DNA of 64,000 nucleotides from Telopea speciosissima (lineage: Eukaryota > Streptophyta > Magnoliopsida > Proteales > Proteaceae): NCBI RefSeq assembly GCF_018873765.1, contig NC_057921.1, positions 67,259,557 to 67,323,556 on the forward strand. The letters are read 5' to 3'. Shown here piece by piece: positions 46,301 through 64,000 of this stretch (its first letter is position 1; the number at the start of each line of letters is the position of its first letter). The translations under genes were made by a program, and so were the position numbers. The notes under the pieces were generated by a model. The model was given only the letters and a program-made list of their open reading frames with translations, was not told the DNA's origin and ran no database searches.

Positions 46301-48558
46301 CTTTAATCAAATCTTATGAGGCTGTTAACCGTTACATGTATTTATAAATCTGAACAAAAAAGGGAAATAAAACAGGATTCTAAACTTCCTAAACTCTTCA
46401 ATTGTGGGTTGCTGTTGAAGAGTCCCTACTTGATTCGAATAACAAAAGAAATAACCAAAAGAAAAACTCCTCTAGTCGTTGGCTAACTTGGAGTGTCCTA
46501 ATCTATCTTAATAACTTAATTAATGAAGCAAAAACTAACCCAAAGGCTAGACTTTATAGTGTCCTAATCTAGCCTCATTATTACAATTAAAATAACTGTT
46601 ATAAATTACCCCACGACCTGAAGTGATAAGATTCCAGAATTCCTAGAATTCTAGAAACCGCAAACCCATTTAGATGTCTTCAAATTGGATCACACAATTT
46701 GGCTAAGCCTTATTTAATTAAACTACTAACAAAAATAAAATAATATGGTAATAATACTTCCATACACGTCTAACCAGTGTGTCCCACAAACAAATTCGAA
46801 ACTATTTACTTCTAATTTAAAAATTATCATATAGTTTGGGCCTATGGTATTACAATGCCTCAATTTACAAATACAAATCCAAGACCCTGATTTTGAGATC
46901 AAACACATCTGATCGTGTCCCTGCATTAAAGATACCTGGCAAAAAAATTAGAAATTTGGGTGAGTTAATTCTTAAAATTTCCTGGGAAATAAAATTAATA
47001 AACTACTGAAAATTAATTTGACAGACAAGATTGACAGGGAGCAAACATCCTCTTGCATCTCCGTTTCATTCCAATGCCATCCTCTCATTTATTTTTCTTT
47101 CGCTTTATGAAATGGTACCTCTTGATCCCATCAGCTAAAATAATAGCATTTGTTCTTGATTCTTTTCAGATTCCAGACACAAGAAGTGGAAATGATAAAA
47201 TAGATGCTGTTGTGGTTGATGAAGAAGCCATTGGATCTGTAGAAGGATGTGGTTGTGAAGCTAAAATCCTAAGTGGTGATGGTGCATTGGATCGGTATCT
47301 TTCACAACAAACTGTGAAGGAGGCAGATGATCCGGAGGTATGTTTTCATCAGTTTGATGTGATAGCTGCTTATGAATTGAAGCTTGAATGAAAAATGAGC
47401 AGATTTTTCATCTGCTTGTTATAGTTGATAGACTGTATGGTCATATGCTAATGGGTAACTGAATTGATAATTACATGCTCAATGATTTAAAAAAGATACT
47501 GAAATTTTAACCAGATGGAAAATGTTGTGTTAGGAATTGATGTTGCTTGCTTTGGTTTCATCAATGCCCTATTTCTACTATTCAGCAAGTACTGAAAGTT
47601 GCTGTTGCAAGTTTATAATTTAGAGCAATAGCATTATGCATAATATATTTATACTACCATGATATTAACTTGTCGACTCCGGTACAAACACTTTAGGTCT
47701 GTCTCCACCATGATTGTAGATTCAATCCCTAACAAATTAGGTTGTTCAGTAGTGAATTGTGCACCTCAATGGTGAATATGGTGAAACCCTCAGTTCTTTC
47801 TAACTCTGATGTGAAGAGTTCTTTCATCCAATAAATGGGGAAGAAAGAACCCATCCATCTGCAAGTTTACTTTTTTTTTCCCCCTCAAGTTTTGTAAGTC
47901 TAGATTCGAACGAGGCAATTATATTGCTTGTTACTGATTCCATTGCCTGTGAAGTCTTGGTGGTTCTCTAAGGTCAAATGGGTGGACAGACATTCACAGT
48001 CTGGCTCCATTGTTTTTACTGATGTTGGTTGCCACCCCCAAGCTAGGAGTCCCACTTCGCCATCCATCATATATGGGGCACCTGGACCTGACTTGAAACA
48101 TTTCTTGCCTGATTATATGGCCTTATTGTAGTCCTATTCAGTTAAATGTCTTTAAAAATCACTGCATTATGGATATCTTAAATTATTTGCCTTCGTGCTG
48201 ATGAGAACCTTTGATAAATTTGAAATAGAGATATAAAAGGGTTATACAATTCCTTATCAGAATTGAGGAAACATGGTCATTTGAGGTACTCCCTCCATGA
48301 GTATGGTCTAAATAGTAATATGATTGGAGAATCTATCTGTTTTACTCATTGCCACAAGTTTGAACAAGTCTTCACTGTGCGAAAATAGGGCTATTATGTT
48401 TTCTCTAATAAATATATTCCGTTTCCGTTTCCTTTGTATTTTTCCTGAAGATATTATGAGATGATAACATGGGTTTTGCGTTTCAGAGAACCGGGGAAGA
48501 ATCTGATGGGGAGTCGGAAGTGGAACCAGAGCTCCCTTCTGTTGTTGCCAGTATGTAG
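37389..48558 (+). CDS. CLPX: ATP-dependent Clp protease ATP-binding subunit ClpX, mitochondrial
   Basis: This is an AAA+ unfoldase that feeds proteins to ClpP in the mitochondrial matrix. The fifteen exons are 37389-37907, 38375-38433, 38641-38741, 38935-39014, 39362-39412, 40074-40148, 40262-40339, 40986-41042, 42882-42952, 43048-43147, 43328-43432, 44465-44527, 45440-45562, 47170-47337 and 48487-48558. All junctions keep frame and give 573 residues, near Arabidopsis CLPX1 (579). The N-terminus is basic and suits mitochondrial import. Walker A GPTGSGKT is at 222-229, pore loop GYVG at 255-258 and Walker [10 protein letters not shown] at 283-291. The ClpP-docking IGFGA is at 370-374, the arginine-finger region EFIGRFP near 411-417 and sensor 2 in NTGARGLR near 474-481. 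No CxxC pair precedes the AAA+ core, so the zinc-binding domain of bacterial ClpX is absent. Intron 4 starts with GC. Several introns hold transposons. Confidence 0.95.
39015..39020 (+). other. GC donor of ClpX intron 4 (GC-AG intron)
   Basis: Exon 4 ends ...CTGACCCAG and the intron begins GCAAGT. The next exon starts GCTGGATATGTAGG after CAG at 39361. Only this junction keeps the frame and yields the conserved [13 protein letters not shown] string; the nearby GT at 39020 would shift frame. CAG|GCAAGT is the standard consensus for this minor donor class. Confidence 0.85.
39184..39268. repeat. Short foldback in ClpX intron 4
   Basis: GGCTGGTTTGGGATTAT pairs with the inverse of ACAATCACAAACCAGCC, and CAGAACATCCCA with TGGGATGTTCCAG. 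It is a compact MITE-like hairpin of 85 bp inside the intron. Confidence 0.7.
41282..42004. mobile_element. hAT-like element in ClpX intron 8, 723 bp
   Basis: The perfect terminal 10-mer CATAGTTGTC is inverted at the other end (GACAACTATG), with further imperfect matches (GGCGTCGCC / GTCGTCGCG). Flanking octamers AGCTTGCA (41274-41281) and AGCTTGGA (42005-42012) match at 7 of 8. The subterminal regions are rich in ATATCGAC/CCATGGCG strings and the centre is AT-rich. No transposase frame is present, so it is non-autonomous. Confidence 0.8.
43795..44380. mobile_element. Probable degenerate hAT-like element in ClpX intron 11
   Basis: The right end reads, reversed, TAGTGTGTCAATCGGTTGGT, the style of plant hAT MITEs that begin with a GTGTCAATCGGTT string. 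The left end (AGGGTGTTAATACCCAATCT) is a weak partner. The interior is rich in CTGGTC/GACC strings. No target duplication was found, so borders and class are tentative. Confidence 0.4.
44736..44901 (+). mobile_element. Au-type SINE in ClpX intron 12
   Basis: A tRNA-derived head with a B-box-like GGGTTCGAGTC and the Au signature GGGTAAGGCTGCATACATTA, CCCTCCCCAGACCCCGCAGT and GCACTGGGTA ends in a short T-rich tail. Flanking duplications TAATATTTCTGT and TAACATTTCTGT match at 11 of 12. The sequence matches the plant Au SINE as I recall it. Its extreme 5' end is diverged. Confidence 0.85.
46030..46930 (-). mobile_element. Possible LTR remnant in ClpX intron 13
   Basis: On the minus strand the segment has a TATA-like TTTATAAATAC, a long CT-rich leader and a string resembling a primer-binding region (GTTGGATATCAAACTGCATCA-like, near 46035). 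This order suggests an old Copia-type LTR with a little internal sequence. Borders and target duplication were not found, so it is a weak call for a fossil. Confidence 0.3.
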
Positions 48559-50139
48559 TCTTCTGGCGATGTCCATTTGTGGTCTCAACCTTGTAATTAA
48601 GTTAATATGTATTTAAGTTACATTAATTATAATGGGTTTCCGGAAGAATGAGTCCCCAAGGTTATTTGAAAATGTAGATTGGAGCAACCTAAGGTCGCTG
48701 AAATTTAGAAAGCATGAAAATGTAGATTGGAGCAACCTAAGGTCGCTGATATTTAGAAAGCATCAATGTCATGGTTTCAAAACTCGACATCAAATCGGGT
48801 GAATCGACCAATATGAATAGGAATCGGCTGGTCCTCATCCTGATTCAATTCAATTTCCCAATCTTCTTTCGAATCACCCATGAATGCACTTGGATCCTCA
48901 TTTGTGTCCATTTTTTCCCTTTTATTAGCAAGTAGAACAGCACAGAGTCAATGAAACTGACCTCATGTAGCAAGATCTACAAGTATTTTGACTCTTATCA
49001 CAGATTTGAGCAAATCTTTGCTTCTTTGGGATTCTAATTTCTAGGGTTTAAGCCGATTCTGTGCTGATTCTGATCTGACAAATCTGGTTTTTTAAACCTT
49101 GATCAATATGGCTATTTGTATGAGTTTGTTTTGGGTAGCTAAGCATCAGCAGCTTTATTCAGGTAGACTAAAATCGCAAACTCGAGTGGAGATACCCAAT
49201 TATGAGCAGGGCCATTGTCATCTGGGGATGATCTCATGAGAGTAATTGACCCCAGATATCATGAAGAAGAGGCAACGCCTTCGCTGGACCTAAAGCAAAG
49301 AGATGATTCTTGCAATAAGGCAGTACTCTTCCCTATGATGCTCTATATCTAAGCTGAACGCCAGATATTATGAACAAAATGTAACACCTCTGGACTTGTA
49401 GCAAAGAGATGGTTCTTGCAATAAGGTAATACTTATCCCTATGATGGTCTATATCTAAGCTGATTTAAGAAGCAGATGCTTAATTGAATCTGGAATGAGA
49501 CGAGGTAATGTGGGATTCCCTGCTCCCCTCCCCTCCCCCCCCCCCCTCTCCATTGTGATATTCACTTAATCTAGTAAATAACAAAGTTTGAACACAGACA
49601 AATAATTTGAACAAGTCTAACAAGACCTCTTTAAACCATTATTATTAGTTAACAAAAGAATGCAAATTTTCTCCAGTGTAATGGAAAACTGGACGTGGGC
49701 GTCCTACAATCTTTAAGAAACAGCTAGTGTTTGATAAATGTATGTAAAAGCAATAATGAAATAAAACAAATTTGGCAGGTAAGTTCCAAACATAGTTAAA
49801 ATCCTTGTGTATACAATCTTTGAGACAAATGATGCATGTGCCCCTCCAAAACCCTGCAGCAGCAGGGTGCCTCATGCACTGGGGCGCTCTTTTTTGCCAC
49901 AAATTAGCTCTAAACCAGCACGCTTTTGTTGCTGGTTACCAGAAGCACCAATTGACAAAAACCGGCTGAGATTCCACCGGTTGACATTCTTTTATTTTTT
50001 AGTATGAAAATCCCGCTGAAATTTCAAAAACAGCAGAAAATGTACATAACTATCTGAGTATCACTTTCATAATGTCAGATTCTCTGTGCCCTAGGTAATC
50101 GCTGAATGTCTTGAACCGAGTAGAACTATCCATCCCTCA
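48559..50139. other. Convergent intergenic space between ClpX and FTSHI1
   Basis: It holds both 3' UTRs. A 41-base string containing GTAGATTGGAGCAACCTAAG is duplicated at about 48677-48720 and 48718-48760. Two similar blocks with GATGGTTCTTGCAATAAGG-like text occur near 49300 and 49400. There is a C run near 49525-49550 and a SINE fragment at 49831-49895. No gene is supported. Confidence 0.5.
49831..49895 (+). mobile_element. Au-type SINE, 5'-truncated fragment
   Basis: CCCCTCCAAAACCCTGCAG and GGGTGCCTCATGCACTGGGG followed by a T run match the 3' part of the Au SINE. The head is missing and the copy is diverged. Confidence 0.6.
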
Positions 50140-61627
<11,488 letters not shown>

Positions 61628-63218
61628 TGTTCGAAGCGATGTCTCATATAGAATCAAAGATTACGAAGAAAAGTAGTCATTTCATGTGTTCGTAACTTCG
61701 AAGGAGAAATTTCTTCGGGCGGGAAGAGACTTGAGAGCTGTTGGTGAGAGCTCCCAGAGGTTTTGGGAGCTTTTAAGGTTTCTTTATCCCCTATCAGATG
61801 TTTGTAATTTTTGTGAATTTTTATTTAAATAAAAAAAAAGTTAATGAAATATTAACGCTAAAAGGGTCAATACAAAACTTTTTAACAAACTAAGGCTGTC
61901 TTCATACAGTATAAATGGAACAAAAGTTGGAATTACCAAGAAAAAAATCCTGAGTTTATCTTCATACAAGGTAAAAAGAGAATCTCTTCAGCCACTGTTT
62001 CTAATTTTTTTAATAGAGAGTGTGAGTTAACGATGTGGTTAATCTAACATTAGACCTATCACCTTTTTTTGGGTAAGAGATCACTACTTGATTGTGTAGC
62101 TCATGAACCAGTCTAGGGGCCAATGAGAGTGCACATAAGGGTATCAACAAATACGATCATGGTTGACTTCTAATAGAGCTGATTGGAGATTAATGATGCA
62201 ACCCCTTTTAGTTGGGATAAGATTATGTTATTGTTGTATCAAGGGTAACGGGTTCATTTTAAAGAAAAGTAAGAAATGTTAAAACAAAAAAACAAAAGAA
62301 GAAAAGAATATGAAATTTAAAAGTAAAACTGAAAAAGATCCATATCCACACATCAATTCATAATATTGGACCCCTATTGATGAAATTGATTCTTACACTT
62401 AAATTGTTGTGGCGTGGGAGATCCCCTTCACATTGACATTACGGGGAACCTTTGCCCAAAAATTTATTATATATAAGATGAGAGAAAAAAACTATTTACA
62501 ATTTACAATAGAATTTGAGTAAATATAAAGGGAGACGGTTTACTGCACTGGTGTGGGGGAAATCTTCGACAGCACAGCCATAGCAGCGTGAAGAACTATA
62601 TCACATATGGGGCCTACATGGTTAAGGTATGAGAAAAAATAATAAAAAAAACTCATGTGAAAGGAAGATATTTCACTACTGGCATGTATAAAGTTTTTCT
62701 CAATTATAAATTAAATAGTAGAAAGTTTTTCTTCATCTACGGTGAATAATATCAACAGTCTAATATGTGCAGAAGCTTCCTCTTTCTCATTTTCTTAATA
62801 ATAAGGAGAAAATTTTCGCCCACTGTCAAGAATATAATTTCCCTCTCACATGAAGATCTTTGTTATGTTTTTTCTCTCTTGCTTTGACCATATAGACTGC
62901 CCGTAGGTGATACGATTATCCGCACTGGTATTGATGTGATGTGTAGATTCCTCCCACACGGGCATTGTGGGGACTCTTTTTCTTTTCTTTGTGTACACGT
63001 ATGCTATGGACGCTCATGAGTCATGACTTTATTAAGAGATAATGGGATCTCATCATCTCTCATGTCTGAAATCCGTCCGATTAGAATCTACGGTGCAACA
63101 TCGACGGTAAGCTATTTCTCTCTCAGTTTCCCGAAACCCGGCAAAGCCAACTAAGCAAAGCACCTCTTTAGAGACAATTAGACGAAAAAAAAATAGACAA
63201 AAGAGAGAGAGGGGGTTA
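61628..63218. other. Divergent intergenic region between FTSHI1 and the SINAT gene
   Basis: It contains the upstream flanks of both genes, which point away from each other. The middle is AT-rich with no gene or clear TIR element. Around 62520-62680 and 62880-62950 the text (GGTGTGGGGGAAATC, CCCACACGGGCATTGTGG) resembles eroded repeat material. Confidence 0.4.
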
Positions 63219-63494
63219 ATGTTTGTTATTGGATTGCGATCAAGATCCTTCATTCACTTTCCCTCTTTCCCTCCATCCTCTCTGGTTTTCTTTTTCTTTT
63301 CCCCCCTCTCTTGTTCTTCTCTGGTCTACTGCTGTGCTTTCGTTTTGTCGAGAAATCGAGGACGAAGGGATGACATAGAAGAGGAAGAATCTAGAGAAAA
63401 GAAGAAAACCCAGAACAACAACTCGTTAGCATTTATATTTTTCTGCATTAGTTTCTCTTTGGCTTTTTATACTTGTATGAATGGAATTGGATAG
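63219..63494 (+). other. Possible upstream ORF overlapping the SINAT start codon
   Basis: If transcription starts before 63219, a 91-codon frame beginning ATGTTTGTTATTGG would run into the main coding sequence and stop at 63494, overlapping the main ATG at 63481. Independently, a short ATG at 63477 in that same frame gives MNGIG-stop over the start codon. Such overlapping uORFs can lower translation. Whether the leader is that long is unknown. Confidence 0.35.
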
Positions 63495-63669
63495 CATTGA
63501 ATGTATATCGTCCTCGGACGGGATCGACGGGGAAGAGATCCATCATCATCAGTTCTCGACCAAGACCCATAACAATATCGTCTCCCCGGTGATATCTCCG
63601 GCCACCAGCGTCCATGAATTGCTCGAGTGCCCCGTCTGCACCAATTCAATGTACCCACCTATCCATCAG
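63481..63669 (+). CDS. SINAT-type RING E3 ubiquitin ligase, first coding exon (partial)
   Basis: The 63 codons end ATSVHELLECPVCTNSMYPP then IHQ, with a GT donor right after CAT-CAG (63670). The SVHELLECPVC start of the C3HC4 RING and the exon break after PIHQ match plant SINA/SINAT ligases, which ubiquitinate regulators of hormone, autophagy and stress responses. The first zinc ligands CPVC are visible. The rest of the RING, the SIAH zinc fingers and the substrate-binding TRAF-like domain must lie beyond the window. The N-terminal stretch (ELDSIECISSSDGID) is the usual variable acidic/Ser part. The remaining window, 63670-64000, is intron with a G run near 63937-63946. The exact SINAT number cannot be assigned. 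Confidence 0.85.
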
Positions 63670-64000
63670 GTCTCTTTCTTTTCCTTAATTTTTTTTTTCA
63701 ATGGCCTACATCTCTTCCTTTATGTCTCTCTATCATTTCATGTTTTCAAAATATTGAAACTGCGCGATTGTGTTTGATGCGATTGGGGCACCTGGGTTGG
63801 GAAATGGGGATGATAATGTGGGTCTGAAAGGAAATTATTATTTTTGGGTATAAATGTTGGCACTTGTTTCGATTCGATTGCGAAATTTTCTATATTTGCC
63901 CTGTAATTTTGGTCGTGAGTCATGACCCCGGAGGGGGGGGGGGATTTGCCTTTGGTATTGGTTGTCGAATTTCACACAGTTGTGGTTGAACTCGGGAGGG

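Noticed and set aside
48559-50139. Idea that ClpX and FTSHI1 form a functional gene pair
   Set aside because: They converge rather than share a promoter, and their products go to different organelles; the proximity is most likely chance.
61628-61657. Longer FTSHI1 N-terminus starting at 61657
   Set aside because: The codon there is TTG; the ATG at 61627 begins the transit-peptide-like sequence.

Overview
This window is nuclear DNA from a flowering plant, most likely a eudicot. The evidence is intron-rich genes with AT-rich introns and GT-AG junctions, proteins that closely match Arabidopsis orthologues, tRNA-derived SINEs of the plant Au type, and many small plant-type terminal-inverted-repeat (TIR) elements. 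The species cannot be fixed from sequence alone. No rRNA gene, convincing tRNA gene, CRISPR array or organellar insert was seen.

Seven host genes are supported. (1) A mitochondrial MoaC/CNX3-type cyclic pyranopterin monophosphate synthase (6906-7823, +, 2 exons). (2) A mid-SUN protein of the SUN3/SUN4 type (9000-12244, -, 4 exons). (3) An intronless A1 aspartic protease close to APF2 (22302-23738, +). (4) A UVSSA homologue for transcription-coupled repair (29563-32122, +, 2 exons). (5) A mitochondrial ClpX unfoldase (37389-48558, +, 15 exons, one with a GC donor). (6) The plastid pseudo-protease FTSHI1 (50140-61627, -, 15 exons). (7) The first coding exon of a SINAT-type RING E3 ligase (63481 onward, +), which runs off the window. 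All six complete models keep frame across every junction and give proteins of family-typical length: about 231, 584, 478, 650, 573 and 955 residues.

The space between genes, and several large introns, is filled with mobile DNA. At 2393-6521 a hAT-like GC-rich element is split by a 3.2-kb solo LTR with a perfect 5-bp target duplication. The region 13.4-21.4 kb holds foldback elements, two Mutator-like elements with near-perfect 9-bp duplications, a LINE fragment and a second hAT-like copy. A 290-bp tandem array carrying TATA-like motifs lies at 27.8-28.8 kb. At 32.6-35.8 kb there is a composite Mutator-like element with a perfect 9-bp duplication. It contains two further inverted-repeat structures, one of which carries a broken host-gene fragment (Pack-MULE style). 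ClpX and FTSHI1 introns carry a hAT element and three SINEs with clear target duplications.

The genes do not form a functional cluster. ClpX and FTSHI1 are both organellar AAA+ proteins and converge tail to tail across 1.6 kb, but one is mitochondrial and the other plastidic, so this is probably chance. I found no clearly undescribed biological system. The most unusual structure is the nested 32.6-35.8 kb element.
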